Of a stretch of 64,000 nucleotides of DNA, positions 18,094 to 26,889 are shown piece by piece. Under the pieces are notes generated by a model. The model had not been told where the DNA came from, ran no database searches, and saw only the letters and a list, made by a program, of their open reading frames with translations. The stretch lies in contig MTCR01000102.1 of the NCBI GenBank assembly GCA_002212725.1, positions 25,342 through 89,341 of the forward strand. Reading direction: 5' to 3'. The DNA is from Sphingobacteriales bacterium TSM_CSM (GTDB taxonomy: Bacteria; Bacteroidota; Bacteroidia; Chitinophagales; UBA2359). A program made the translations under genes and the position numbers. Every line of letters begins with the position of its first letter. Within the stretch, counting starts at the first letter, position 1.

Positions 18094-18855
18094 TTATTTT
18101 TCCTTGCCGGGCAAACCGGCAATTTTTTGAGCAGCCTGAATAATTTCGGAGGGCAGCATAATAATGGTGGCGGTATTGTTGTCAATGCCAATTTCGGAGA
18201 GCATTTGCAGGCGGCGAAGTTCAAGGGCAATGGGGCTTTCGCTCATTTGCATGGCGCCTTGGGTAAGTTTTGTTGATGCTTCCAGTTCGGCTTCGGCTTT
18301 AATAATGCGGGCGCGTTTTTCGCGCACAGCTTCGGCTTCGCGGGCCATGGCACGCTGCATGGCTTCGGGAATTTCCACATCTTTCATTTCCACCATTTCT
18401 ATTTTAATGCCCCAGGGTTCGGTGGTTTCATCAACAATTTTTTGCAATTTGCTGTTAATTTCTTCGCGCTCTCGCAGCACCTCGTCTAACATGTGTTGGC
18501 CAATAATGTTGCGCAGCGTAGTTACCGAAAACTGGTAAACTGCCTGGTTGTAGTTGGCAACCTGCAAAATGGCTTTTTGGGGGTCAATTACTTTATACCA
18601 TAATACAGCGTTTACTTTAATGGTTACACTGTCTTTGGTAATGGTTTCCTGCTGCTCAAGGTCAACAGTGCGGGTTCTTATATCTACCATTTGCTGCCGT
18701 TCAATAAGCGGAATGAGGTAAAACAAACCGGGGCCGCGTATGCCCTGATACCTGCCCAGCCTGAAAACAATAGCTCTTTGATATTCCTGGGCAATGCGAA
18801 TGCCGGAAAGCAAAATTACTGCCACAATGGCGGGAATTAAAAAAGAAGGTTCCAT
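18094..18855 (-). CDS. slipin, SPFH/band 7 membrane protein
   Basis: 253-residue stomatin/slipin-type protein: one N-terminal membrane hairpin (about residues 5-20), then the SPFH domain (about 22-180) with EYQRAIVFRLGRYQG and VDIRTRTVDLEQQETITKDSVTIKVNAVLWYKV, then an Ala/Glu-rich helical region with REAEAVREKRARIIKAEAE. Slipins form oligomeric scaffolds on the inner membrane and often pair with an NfeD protease-like partner; none is seen here. It lies 57 nt after the DUF6884-like gene and is likely the last gene of the L,D-transpeptidase transcript. Confidence 0.9.
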   Translation of the reverse strand: MEPSFLIPAIVAVILLSGIRIAQEYQRAIVFRLGRYQGIRGPGLFYLIPLIERQQMVDIRTRTVDLEQQETITKDSVTIKVNAVLWYKVIDPQKAILQVANYNQAVYQFSVTTLRNIIGQHMLDEVLREREEINSKLQKIVDETTEPWGIKIEMVEMKDVEIPEAMQRAMAREAEAVREKRARIIKAEAELEASTKLTQGAMQMSESPIALELRRLQMLSEIGIDNNTATIIMLPSEIIQAAQKIAGLPGKEK

Positions 18856-18912
18856 ACAACTATAATTTGGAGGTTAAAAAGATGTACAAATGTTTTGGCT
18901 TGAACCTAAACT

Positions 18913-19350
18913 TCAAGCAGGCAGCAGCAGGCCTTCATGGGTTATTTCTGCAAAAGTAAAATCAATACCCAATGCTATACAAGGTAAGTATAAACTGTGG
19001 TAATAAGGTTCCCAATCGGCATACTTTTGGGGGTTTTTGGCAAAAAACACCACTTTTGTTACCTGTAAGCGTGCAAGTTGCGTTTGCACTATTTCAGATA
19101 TTTGTGAAACTTCTTCGGGCAGGAGGGCATGGTCATAGAAGGGTATTTTATGATAGGGCGCCAACAGCCCAAATTTACCCGATAATATGCGGAACTTTAC
19201 CCTGTCTGTGCGGCTTTTTTGGTAAATGCGGCGTATTCTCCCTGACAGATACCGCCGAATGGCAGGCATTGGAGGTTCATCGGGTTGCTTTTGTTTGCAA
19301 CAAGTGGTGCAATAAAGGGTAAGTCTGGTTTTATTGCTGTTAGCTATCAT
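18913..19350 (-). CDS. DUF6884-like protein
   Basis: 145 residues. The central pattern FRILSGKFGLLAPYHKIPFYDHAL, preceded by a Cys-Cys-Lys-Gln-Lys motif near the N-terminus (TLYCTTCCKQK), matches the layout of DUF6884, a family of small soluble proteins of unknown role that are frequent in defence and DNA-modification neighbourhoods. The C-terminal part (VVFFAKNPQKYADWEPYY) is also of the family type. The ATG at 19350 is taken; a TTG three codons upstream is possible. It starts 20 nt after the L,D-transpeptidase stop. The context, between envelope genes, does not explain its job. Confidence in the gene is high, in the family assignment moderate. Confidence 0.72.
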   Translation of the reverse strand: MIANSNKTRLTLYCTTCCKQKQPDEPPMPAIRRYLSGRIRRIYQKSRTDRVKFRILSGKFGLLAPYHKIPFYDHALLPEEVSQISEIVQTQLARLQVTKVVFFAKNPQKYADWEPYYHSLYLPCIALGIDFTFAEITHEGLLLPA

Positions 19351-19370
19351 CGGGTACAAGAAAGAGGAGG

Positions 19371-20861
19371 TTACAACTGCTTTAACTGCTGCCGGTCGTG
19401 CCCGTACACATCAGTTCCGAAGCGCAGGTTGCCCTCGGCATCGGTCCAGGCGGTAAGGTAATAAATGGTAACACTTACGGGTTTCGGCAATCGGGCATAT
19501 TGTTCTTTGCCGCTGTTCATGGCTTTGGTAATGCCGCCTTCGCCCCAGTTGCTGCCCTGCAGCAGTTCCATGGCCAGTTTTTTGGGTTCGGCCACACGCA
19601 CGCACCCGTGGCTTTGGGCGCGGTGGGCGCTGCCAAAATCTACTTTGTTGGGGGTGTCATGTATGTAAATGCCAAAGTTGTTGTCAAACGGAAATTTAAC
19701 CAACCCCATGCTGTTGGTAGGTTTGGGTCGCTGCCTCATTTTTACCCGTTTTTTGTTAATGGTGCTCCAGTCCACATCGCGCGGATCTACCTTTTTGCCG
19801 TCAACAAACACATCAACATCTGCCACTATCAAAACGGCGGGGTTTCTTAAAATATACTCCATTTCTTCCTGGGCAATGTTGGTAGGAATGGTCCAGGTAG
19901 GGCTGAAAATAACGTTGCTCATGGGCTTGTTTACCAAAACGGGGGTGGCATTTTTGGGTTCGCCCACCACTACGGTTATCTGGTCAATTTCTTTGTTGTT
20001 GTCAAACACGTGCATTTTAAATTCGGGAATATTAACCCAAACACGCCTGCTGCTGACCGAGTCGGGGTGTGGCAGCCACCGGTAGCGCTCCATGTTAAGG
20101 GCAATTTTTTTCACTGCATCTTCGTAGGTAAGATTGTAGTTGGGTACTTTGCCTTTCGGGTTTTTTTCGGCTTCGGAGCGGTAAGCAGCAAGTTGTTTTT
20201 GCAGTTGCTTATAACCATCATAAGCGGGCGTCGCATTGGCAATAAGGGTATCTATGGCATTGTTTTGTATGGCTTTTAGCAGGTTTTGCGCCAGGGGCGG
20301 TTGTTTGGCGGCTACATCCCACATTCGGCTTGGCGTAATATACCCGGTTTGCAGGTGCGATGTATAAGCCAGCGCCGATGCACTGAGCAAGGCATCGAAC
20401 TGTGCTTTGTTGGGCAAAAGGGTATCTACTGCCGGCGTATCGGTGGCAAAAAGGCTGGTATAGAGGTTGTTGAGTTGTTGATACTGGTATTGCCCGGGTT
20501 TTAAGGCGTGCTGCGGCGCCTGTTGCAATTGCTGTAAAAATTGTTGAACGGCGGGCAGCGGCAAACCGGTTTCGGGGTTTAACCAAAGAGGTTTGGCTGT
20601 TCCTTTTGGGTACAACTGTTCAAACTGTTGGTGCAAAAAAGCCGCATTTTTAGGCCGGAACATTTTTGCAAGGCTATCGGGAGTGTAGGTGGTTGCAAGC
20701 AACTGCGCTATGTTTACCTGCAATACCGAGTCGGCAAAGGCAATGCGCCGGGCTGTTTTATTTTCGCTGCTCATAGAAGGAAAACCCTTGCAGGCTGCCA
20801 ATAAAACGGCAATAAACAGGTAAAACAGCAGCAGGGGTTGTTTGCTCAAACTATTTAACAT
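19371..20861 (-). CDS. L,D-transpeptidase lipoprotein (YcbB-like)
   Basis: 496-residue murein L,D-transpeptidase. The N-terminus is a lipoprotein signal: hydrophobic stretch then LLAAC, with the lipid-modified Cys at residue 24. Residues about 60-240 form the Ala/Gln-rich scaffold typical of YcbB/LdtD-type enzymes. The catalytic YkuD domain carries His401 (GIYIHDTP), His418 and the nucleophile Cys420 in SHGCVRV, and the KNATPVLVNKPMSN and FSPTWTIPTNI blocks. It should form 3-3 cross-links or attach proteins to peptidoglycan. The ATG at 20861 is chosen over one 42 nt upstream because it gives the proper signal. A TATCTTTG -7 element lies 51 nt upstream (20912-20919). First gene of an apparent three-gene unit. 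Confidence 0.9.
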   Translation of the reverse strand: MLNSLSKQPLLLFYLFIAVLLAACKGFPSMSSENKTARRIAFADSVLQVNIAQLLATTYTPDSLAKMFRPKNAAFLHQQFEQLYPKGTAKPLWLNPETGLPLPAVQQFLQQLQQAPQHALKPGQYQYQQLNNLYTSLFATDTPAVDTLLPNKAQFDALLSASALAYTSHLQTGYITPSRMWDVAAKQPPLAQNLLKAIQNNAIDTLIANATPAYDGYKQLQKQLAAYRSEAEKNPKGKVPNYNLTYEDAVKKIALNMERYRWLPHPDSVSSRRVWVNIPEFKMHVFDNNKEIDQITVVVGEPKNATPVLVNKPMSNVIFSPTWTIPTNIAQEEMEYILRNPAVLIVADVDVFVDGKKVDPRDVDWSTINKKRVKMRQRPKPTNSMGLVKFPFDNNFGIYIHDTPNKVDFGSAHRAQSHGCVRVAEPKKLAMELLQGSNWGEGGITKAMNSGKEQYARLPKPVSVTIYYLTAWTDAEGNLRFGTDVYGHDRQQLKQL

Positions 20862-20911
20862 ACAAACGGGTTTTATTGAACAGGTAAAAATTACAATTAC
20901 CAAAAGTATGG

Positions 20912-20919
20912 CAAAGATA
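20912..20919 (-). promoter_or_regulatory. -7 element upstream of L,D-transpeptidase gene
   Basis: Read on the minus strand, TATCTTTG matches TAnnTTTG and is followed by C as in many Bacteroidota promoters. It is 51 nt before the ATG at 20861. No TTG is seen 19-21 nt further upstream. Confidence 0.5.
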
Positions 20920-21035
20920 CATAAAGCCCTGCTAATTAACCATAAAACAGCCGTTTTGCCGCTTGTTTGCCTTTTTTTTCGGGGTTATACATACAAAAAA
21001 CGCTTTAGTTTTACTGAATCTTAATCTACCGGCCA

Positions 21036-21737
21036 ATGAACACAAAATCCGACATCTGGTTTATGCAAAACATAAACATGGAGCAGTTGTTTTGCCCGGT
21101 AAAAATGGGCGAACAGCGCCACAACTTAGATACCCGAATGTATAAAAAGGGCGAGTTTATATACTTTGCGCAAGATGCATCGAACAAAATTTATTACCTT
21201 GAAAGCGGAACGGTAAAAATTTCTTCTTATTCCGATGACGGACGCGAGGTAATAAAAGCCATTTTGCACCCGGGCGAAATTTTTGGTGAACTGGGTTTGC
21301 TGGGTGCACAAACGCGGGGCGAGTTTGCACAGGCTTTGCAGGATACCGCCTTGTGTGTAATGAATTTGGAAATGATGCGCAATTTAATGCGCGATTACAA
21401 AGAGTTTGGGCTGGAAATTACCCGTCTTATTGGCAATAAACTGGTTAAAACCCAGCGCCGGCTGGAATCGCTGGTGTTTAAAGATGCCCGAATGCGCATT
21501 ATTGAATTTTTAACCGACCTTGCCGCCGAGCGCGGTGAACGGCTGGGCTACGAAATTCTGGTGCGCGAGTTTTTTACTCATCAGGATATTGCCAACCTAA
21601 CCGGCACCTCAAGACAAACCGTTACCACCGTACTGAACGAACTGCGAACCGGCAACCTCATCTACTTTACCCGAAAAAAACTGATTGTGCGCGACCTTAA
21701 AAAACTGGAAGCCTTAACCCGTATTGTTGCAAGCTAA
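21036..21737 (+). CDS. Crp/Fnr-family transcription regulator
   Basis: 233 residues with a cyclic-nucleotide-type sensor domain (about residues 20-140, with GEFIYFAQDASNKIYYLESGTVKI and PGEIFGELGLLG) and a C-terminal winged helix-turn-helix (about 158-225; FTHQDIANLTGTSRQTVTTVLNELRTGNLI). The glycine-rich FGEL segment of the phosphate-binding cassette is present, but the Arg-Ser pair used by true CRP for cAMP is not clear, so the ligand is unknown. No Cys cluster for an Fe-S centre of the FNR kind is visible. Later ATG codons (codons 10 and 15) are possible starts. It is divergent from the L,D-transpeptidase operon and may regulate it. Confidence 0.87.
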   Translation: MNTKSDIWFMQNINMEQLFCPVKMGEQRHNLDTRMYKKGEFIYFAQDASNKIYYLESGTVKISSYSDDGREVIKAILHPGEIFGELGLLGAQTRGEFAQALQDTALCVMNLEMMRNLMRDYKEFGLEITRLIGNKLVKTQRRLESLVFKDARMRIIEFLTDLAAERGERLGYEILVREFFTHQDIANLTGTSRQTVTTVLNELRTGNLIYFTRKKLIVRDLKKLEALTRIVAS

Positions 21738-21804
21738 TAGAAAGTATAAAAGCCTGAATAAACACATTGTCCGTCCTTTTGGCAAGCATAATGTTGTAGG
21801 CATT

Positions 21805-22227
21805 TCATACTACTTGTAGTATTTTTAGCGTTCTAGAGCATCTTTTCCCATCAAAATATTTGTCTAAAACTTGCCCAAAAATTGGGTGAGCATCTTTCAA
21901 AAGACTAAACAAAGTCATACACGATTTTAGTTTCACGTCATCGGGAGTTCCAAATATTTCATGTGCTGTCTTTTTCTGAATTTTAAGTAAGACTTCGCTA
22001 ATCTCAATTAGTCTTTTCCCTAAAATTTCGTGAGAAAGATATAGTTCTGCCTCTGCTAAATTTTGTATTGCATACTGCTTTGATATTTCACTATGTCCTA
22101 ATCCTGCAATTTGCGGAAAAACAAACCACATCCAATGGCTGGTTTTCTTTCCATTACTAATTTCGTTTAAAGCATCTGCATATTTATATGCTTGGGCGTC
22201 AACAAATCGTTCCAATTTCATTTCCAT
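21805..22227 (-). CDS. DUF1810 family protein
   Basis: 140-residue soluble protein of the DUF1810 family, found scattered through bacteria and fungi, with no established function. The family pattern is clear: LERFVDAQ near the start, SHWMWFVFPQIAGLG, and IFGTPDDVKLKSCMTLFSLL with the KYFDGKRCSRTL end. It starts 14 nt after the stop codon of the M23 peptidase gene; ATG codons at 22227 and 22221 are alternatives. Base composition is clearly AT-richer than that of its neighbours, suggesting acquisition by transfer into the 3' side of the M23 gene. It converges on the Crp/Fnr gene. Confidence 0.85.
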   Translation of the reverse strand: MEMKLERFVDAQAYKYADALNEISNGKKTSHWMWFVFPQIAGLGHSEISKQYAIQNLAEAELYLSHEILGKRLIEISEVLLKIQKKTAHEIFGTPDDVKLKSCMTLFSLLKDAHPIFGQVLDKYFDGKRCSRTLKILQVV

Positions 22228-22240
22228 ACAATATAGTTTT

Positions 22241-23998
22241 TTACCGCGTAAATTTTGCTTTGTACTCTGCCGCATTGCCCCTTGCATCGGTAACCATCAG
22301 CCTGAACTCGTGCGGGCCGGGCAATCCGCTTACTTCGTCAAAGGTGTGCCAGAGGCGGGCTTTTTTCTGGTCGTACTCCATCAGTACCCATCGGTCGTCA
22401 ATATAACCGTTGTAGGTTTCTATACCCGACAGATTGTCTGAAATCTGCATTTCAATGGTTTTATGTTTGGTCATTACCCTGCCCGGCAACAAGTTAATGG
22501 TTTTTATGGTGGGTGGTTTGGTATCGGTGGTAATGTAGTAATTGCCAAACTCGCGCGATTTTGCTTTCAGAAAAGCGCCTTCCCATGTGCTGTTAAGGGC
22601 AATTTCTTTGCCTTCCACGTTTTTGTAGGCAATTACCGCATAGTCGTACAGGTGAAAAGGCAGGTTCAGGGGTTTAATGGCTATGTCAAAAAACTGGTGC
22701 ACAGGTGTGGTGCCGTGGTGTACTTTATGTATGTGCGAGTACAGGTTGGGCAAGGTAGCTGTTTTCATTTCATAGTCAAAAAACAGGTTGTTGTACAGGC
22801 TGCCTGCGGGCATAAAAAGCTGCAAATAATCGTTGTTGTAGGTATTGTCGGTAAAATAGGTAAACTGTGCGTTGTAAGAGCTTACTGTAGGGGGCGGCAA
22901 AGGCAGTTGGCTGTCGTATTGCAGCATAATGCTAAGGGTTGAGGTATTGTTTCGCACATCGCGTACCTCCATGGTAATTTTATGCAGCAGCCCGTCAGAC
23001 AGGTCAATAATGCCGTTTTGCAAGGTGTTTTTGTAAATAGATAGCCGGTTTCCGGGTTCTATAAAACATTTTTGAATTAACCCATCGCCTTCTTTTTTTA
23101 GCTGGTAGTCAATATGCGCGTTAATGTAGCGGTTTTCGGCAAAGTTGATGCGCTCCATTTCAAAAGCATAAACGGGGTTGCCGTTGTCTAACATTTTAAT
23201 GCTGAAAACACCGTTCAGGTTTGCCAGCCCGTTTTGCTGGTCAAAGGTTTTAATGCCCAGCCCCACGCGGGTGGTGTTGAGTTTTACCAGATTTTGGGTG
23301 GTGGCATAAACGCCGTTGCGAAGTTGCGTACTATATACCGAAGGTTCGTCGTATTCCTGTGTTTGCCCTTTAAACCGGTACAGCGCCAGTTGTTTGATGC
23401 CCGGTTTTATATCATCGGGAACGCTGTAACCGAAAAGCAACGGGTTAATGGCCTCTTCGGTATAAGTATCCCGAATTTCGAAATGCAGGTGCGGCCCGTT
23501 GGAAGAACCGGTATTGCCCGATTTTGCCACTACCTGCCCCTTGTACACCGGCAGCAGTCCGGCAGCCACAGGTTCGTCTATTTCAAAACGCTGCAAATCA
23601 TACTGTTTGCGCTTTACATACTCGCCAATTTGGCCGGCAAAAGTATTAATATGTGCAAAAACACTGGTAAACCCGTTGGGGTAATCAACATACACCGCAT
23701 TGCCATAACCGCGCGGCGAAACCACTACTCTGGAAACATACCCGTCGGCAAGGGCATATAAATTCAGGTTTTCCTGCCCGTCTGTTTTACAATCTATACC
23801 GGTATGAAAATGGTTGGTGCGCAACTCGCCAAAATTGCCGGCCAGTCGCATAGGTATATCCAAAGGTTGCCCAAAATACCCCTGCGGATACTCTTGCCTT
23901 GGCATGGTACGCACCACGGCATTGGCTGTTTCGGCAAACGGAAACAGCAGCAAAATAAAGCAACCTATAACAAAAACAACCCTAAGCGTATTCTTCAT
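22241..23998 (-). CDS. M23-family peptidoglycan endopeptidase
   Basis: 585-residue exported metallopeptidase. A signal peptide ends near residue 27 (..AETANA). The LytM/M23 domain is near the N-terminus rather than the C-terminus: zinc ligands His65-x3-Asp69 (HFHTGID) and His172 in HLHFEIR, with His116 (FAHIN) and His170 as the catalytic pair. A short insertion (about residues 130-150) separates strands of the domain. Residues about 200-585 form a long beta-rich region probably made of several immunoglobulin-like units and the known C-terminal extension of this Bacteroidota subgroup. It should cleave peptide cross-bridges in peptidoglycan. The stop codon directly precedes the DUF1810 gene. 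Confidence 0.9.
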   Translation of the reverse strand: MKNTLRVVFVIGCFILLLFPFAETANAVVRTMPRQEYPQGYFGQPLDIPMRLAGNFGELRTNHFHTGIDCKTDGQENLNLYALADGYVSRVVVSPRGYGNAVYVDYPNGFTSVFAHINTFAGQIGEYVKRKQYDLQRFEIDEPVAAGLLPVYKGQVVAKSGNTGSSNGPHLHFEIRDTYTEEAINPLLFGYSVPDDIKPGIKQLALYRFKGQTQEYDEPSVYSTQLRNGVYATTQNLVKLNTTRVGLGIKTFDQQNGLANLNGVFSIKMLDNGNPVYAFEMERINFAENRYINAHIDYQLKKEGDGLIQKCFIEPGNRLSIYKNTLQNGIIDLSDGLLHKITMEVRDVRNNTSTLSIMLQYDSQLPLPPPTVSSYNAQFTYFTDNTYNNDYLQLFMPAGSLYNNLFFDYEMKTATLPNLYSHIHKVHHGTTPVHQFFDIAIKPLNLPFHLYDYAVIAYKNVEGKEIALNSTWEGAFLKAKSREFGNYYITTDTKPPTIKTINLLPGRVMTKHKTIEMQISDNLSGIETYNGYIDDRWVLMEYDQKKARLWHTFDEVSGLPGPHEFRLMVTDARGNAAEYKAKFTR

Positions 23999-24271
23999 AC
24001 CCCAAAAACAATCTCCTCTTTTTCTGTGATATAACTAATAGTATTGAACAGACAAACGCATTACACCCGCTTCTTGTTGCGGTAAAACAATGCCGAAAGT
24101 TACAAACTTTACCCCGATTTTTGGTAATGCCGGCATTTTTTTAACCCTTATGTGCAGCCGTTCATGTTGCTTTTGCCCGGCAAACCTTTACATCCGGCAC
24201 AGGGGGTATTTGTCTGCCGCTTTCAGGCGGGATTATTTAACTTTCAGGAACGTTTTATAACTACATTTTCT

Positions 24272-24279
24272 TATCTTTG
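24272..24279 (+). promoter_or_regulatory. -7 element upstream of retropepsin-like gene
   Basis: TATCTTTG followed by CA, an exact TAnnTTTG match ending 7 nt before the ATG at 24287. This would give a leaderless or near-leaderless transcript and decides the start against upstream in-frame codons. Confidence 0.55.
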
Positions 24280-24286
24280 CAGCCCT

Positions 24287-24721
24287 ATGGAACCATTTCA
24301 ACCCGATTTTTACATAGCCGCAGATTTGCAAATAATTGCCACAAGGCACCTGTTGTTACCGGTTAGAATAAACCATCTTGATTTGCTGTTTTTGGTCGAT
24401 ACCGGGGCATCTGCAACCTGCATTGATTTTCAAACTGCCGAAATGCTCAGGCTGCCGCTGCAAAAAAATACCGAATTGCTTACCTCTGCCACCGGCACCG
24501 AAACGGAAGGATTTACCGAAGCCATAGCAGACCAACTGCAAATTGGCAGTGTATGTATAAAACAACAGCCGGTGGCAGTTCTTAACCTGCAACATATTAA
24601 CCAACGCTTAGAGCAAATGGCCGGCGTACAGGTACAGGGCATTTTAGGCGCCGATGTGCTGCTGGCATTGCAAGCGGTAATTGACTTTGGGCAGGCCAAA
24701 CTGTATCTTAAAGAATGGTAA
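24287..24721 (+). CDS. retropepsin-like aspartic protease domain protein
   Basis: 144-residue protein with a single-domain aspartic protease fold (clan AA, pepsin-retropepsin like). The catalytic motif is LVDTGAS with Asp38, and the second hydrophobic-glycine motif is IQGILGADVL near residues 120-130. Proteins of this size act as dimers, each chain giving one Asp. No signal peptide or membrane helix is seen, so it is probably cytoplasmic. The start at 24287 is fixed by a promoter -7 element that ends just before it. It converges on the TPR gene with 13 nt between them. The substrate is unknown. Confidence 0.82.
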   Translation: MEPFQPDFYIAADLQIIATRHLLLPVRINHLDLLFLVDTGASATCIDFQTAEMLRLPLQKNTELLTSATGTETEGFTEAIADQLQIGSVCIKQQPVAVLNLQHINQRLEQMAGVQVQGILGADVLLALQAVIDFGQAKLYLKEW

Positions 24722-24734
24722 GCAGGCGGGCAGG

Positions 24735-25814
24735 TTATTTTTCGTACTGCTGCCGCACAAAATAACTTTCCACATCTACTTTAAGCGGGTTTTCCAAAAA
24801 CCAGTTTATAAAATCGGTATATTTTGCTTCGTTACCGGCTTTCCACTCCAGAAAATCATGGGTGCAAACCGGGCTGAACATCCAGTTGTTGTAGGCCTCC
24901 AGATACCCTCTGTCCATCATTTGGCGCAGGTTGGCATACAGGTTATTGCTGTACAGGAGGGTAAACGTTTGCAGCCACATTTCAAGAAAATTTTTGCGCA
25001 CCATGCCAATGAGTTTAAGCGTATTGGTAGTGCCGTCGGCTTTTTTTGCGCGGTCGGGGCTCATCATGCCGTTTTTGCGCAAAATATCAAACACGCGCAA
25101 ATGTGCCTGTTCAAAGCCGTTGGTTTTGGTGCGCGGCAGTTGCAGCGTTCCCTTTTGCAGGTAAGTGCTGTCGGCAAGCAGGCCGGTGCAGAGGTGGTAC
25201 AGCAGGTGGCTCATGGTATCCCAACGGGCAGTACCGCGCTCCAGGTTCATAAATGCCTCGCCATACAAAAGCGCCCAAACTTTCCGGTCAGACCCGGCAT
25301 AGGTTTGTGCGGCTAAAAAGTAATTATCGGCAAAAGATGGGTCGGCTTTTATACCGGCTTCCCAATGTTCAATGGCTTGTTGCGGGCGATTTCTTATCAG
25401 TTCAATTACCCCCATATCCAGATACAGGGCGCCATTTGCCGGAAACCGCTCAAAGCCTTTTTGCAATATTGCCATGCCTTTTTCGTACTCGTTGTTCAGG
25501 TCGTAGCTGTTTCCCAGCAGGCGGTAGCAATCCAGGTCGGGATTATTTTGCAGGGTTTTTTCGGCAAATTCTATGGCTTTGGGGTAATTTTCGGCGCGGT
25601 AATATGCCAATGCCAGCCCATACTGGTATTTCATGTCGTCGGGGCTTAGTTTAAGCGCATCTTTATAGTAGTCTGCCGCTTTTTCGTAGTTGCCCGAATC
25701 CATGTATTTAAGGGCTTCACGCTCATTTGCAGCGGCTTTTTCGGCCGCTGTTTGTGCAACTGCAAACAGGGTAGCCAAAGTCATAAAACCGGTAAACAAT
25801 ATCCGAGTAAACAT
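24735..25814 (-). CDS. exported TPR protein
   Basis: 359 residues. A signal peptide (residues 1-21, ILFTGFMTLATLFAVAQ) is followed by at least four or five TPR units at about 25-220, including YMDSGNYEKAADYYKDALKLSP and AIEFAEKTLQNNPDL. The C-terminal 140 residues are helical and not assigned. The ATG at 25814 is chosen because it opens the signal peptide; earlier in-frame starts at 25901 and 25952 would place 30 to 46 hydrophilic residues before it. TPR proteins of this type act as scaffolds in the periplasm; the partner is unknown. No clear promoter motif is visible upstream. Confidence 0.82.
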   Translation of the reverse strand: MFTRILFTGFMTLATLFAVAQTAAEKAAANEREALKYMDSGNYEKAADYYKDALKLSPDDMKYQYGLALAYYRAENYPKAIEFAEKTLQNNPDLDCYRLLGNSYDLNNEYEKGMAILQKGFERFPANGALYLDMGVIELIRNRPQQAIEHWEAGIKADPSFADNYFLAAQTYAGSDRKVWALLYGEAFMNLERGTARWDTMSHLLYHLCTGLLADSTYLQKGTLQLPRTKTNGFEQAHLRVFDILRKNGMMSPDRAKKADGTTNTLKLIGMVRKNFLEMWLQTFTLLYSNNLYANLRQMMDRGYLEAYNNWMFSPVCTHDFLEWKAGNEAKYTDFINWFLENPLKVDVESYFVRQQYEK

Positions 25815-26045
25815 AAAGACAAAACTTTTTTTGCTGTATCCGGTTGTTTCAAACGCACTGCCGGGCTCCTTTATTGCATATTTTACATTTAGATTAATCA
25901 TGGCGTGTATTGCCTGCGCTTTCCTGTTGGGGTAATTTGTGCAAAAAAACATGCCTGCACAGTGAACCGAACAGCCCTGTTTTTCATTTATAAGAAATTG
26001 TTGCCTGAAAATTACTTCTTTATAAGAAACAATAATTATACCAAA

Positions 26046-26735
26046 ATGAAAAAGACACTTGTTCCTGTTCTTGTTTTTACCGTTTTAACCTTTGCCGTTG
26101 CCTGCACACAAGCACCCGATGCCCCTAAAGCCACCACCGCCGAACCGCAGCAAACACCCGCCAATGCCGGCGCAACCGGGCAAGGCAACCTTAAAGTTGA
26201 CGCACAACAAAGCATGGTTACCTGGATTGGAACCAAACCCACCGGCCGCCACAATGGCAGTATTAAACTTACCGAAGGCGCTGTTAATGTTGCCAACGGA
26301 CAACTTGCCGGCGGCAGTTTTGTTATGAACATGAATACAGTAGCCGTGTTAGATGAAAACATGGACGAAAGCGACCGCTCCGATTTAACCAACCACCTGA
26401 AAAGCGAAGATTTTTTTGATGCCGCCAAATTTCCCGATGCGCGTTTTGAAATAACCGCCGTGCAGCCCGCAACCCCCGATACCGCCGCCAAAACCGAAAG
26501 CAATGCGCCGGCAGCCACCCACAACATTACCGGCAACCTTACCCTTAAAGGCGTAACAAAAAGCGTAACTTTTCCGGCAACCATTGCCTTAACCGATGCC
26601 GGACTTAACGCAAAAGCCAATTTTAACATTGACCGCACCAACTGGGGTATTACCTATAAATCAGACAAATCGCTGGGCAATAAAATTATTTACCCCGAAG
26701 TAAATATTGGCATCAACCTGGTGGCAAAACCCTAA
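26046..26735 (+). CDS. YceI-family lipoprotein
   Basis: 229-residue YceI-like lipocalin-fold protein. The N-terminus is a lipoprotein-type signal (VFTVLTFAVAC; Cys at about residue 20) followed by a Pro/Ala/Thr-rich spacer to about residue 47. The YceI barrel follows: KVDAQQSMVTWIGTK, GSFVMNMNTVAV, FFDAAKFPDARFEIT, GNLTLKGVTKSVTFPA and FNIDRTNWGITYKS. YceI proteins bind isoprenoid-type lipids in the periplasm. The ATG at 26046 begins the signal; an upstream in-frame start adds unrelated sequence. The gene is closed by a large hairpin at 26797-26859. Confidence 0.9.
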   Translation: MKKTLVPVLVFTVLTFAVACTQAPDAPKATTAEPQQTPANAGATGQGNLKVDAQQSMVTWIGTKPTGRHNGSIKLTEGAVNVANGQLAGGSFVMNMNTVAVLDENMDESDRSDLTNHLKSEDFFDAAKFPDARFEITAVQPATPDTAAKTESNAPAATHNITGNLTLKGVTKSVTFPATIALTDAGLNAKANFNIDRTNWGITYKSDKSLGNKIIYPEVNIGINLVAKP

Positions 26736-26796
26736 AAACAGGTGGCAGAACAGTTTAACAACCATTTTTGCCATACTATTGGGTTGTAAATTTTTT

Positions 26797-26859
26797 CCCC
26801 TCCTTTCAGAAAAGTGGCAGGCAATTATAACCGGTTGCCTGTTTTCTGCAAAGGAGGGG
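26797..26859. terminator. bidirectional terminator, nested palindrome
   Basis: Outer arms CCCCTCCTTT (26797-26806) and AAAGGAGGGG (26850-26859) pair perfectly; inner arms CAGGCAA (26818-26824) and TTGCCTG (26835-26841) continue the stem after a small internal mismatch. T-runs lie outside on both sides (26791-26796 as A-to-T on the minus strand is weaker; 26866-26870 on the plus strand). It separates the convergent YceI and PD-(D/E)XK-like genes. Confidence 0.8.
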
Positions 26860-26889
26860 AATTTGTTTTTCTTTTTTGTACAACCGCTT

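Noticed and set aside
21807..21825. ATACTAC/GTAGTAT palindrome with a T-run after the Crp/Fnr gene
   Set aside because: It lies in the coding end of the DUF1810 gene and the stem is AT-rich with a 2-nt loop; too weak to call.
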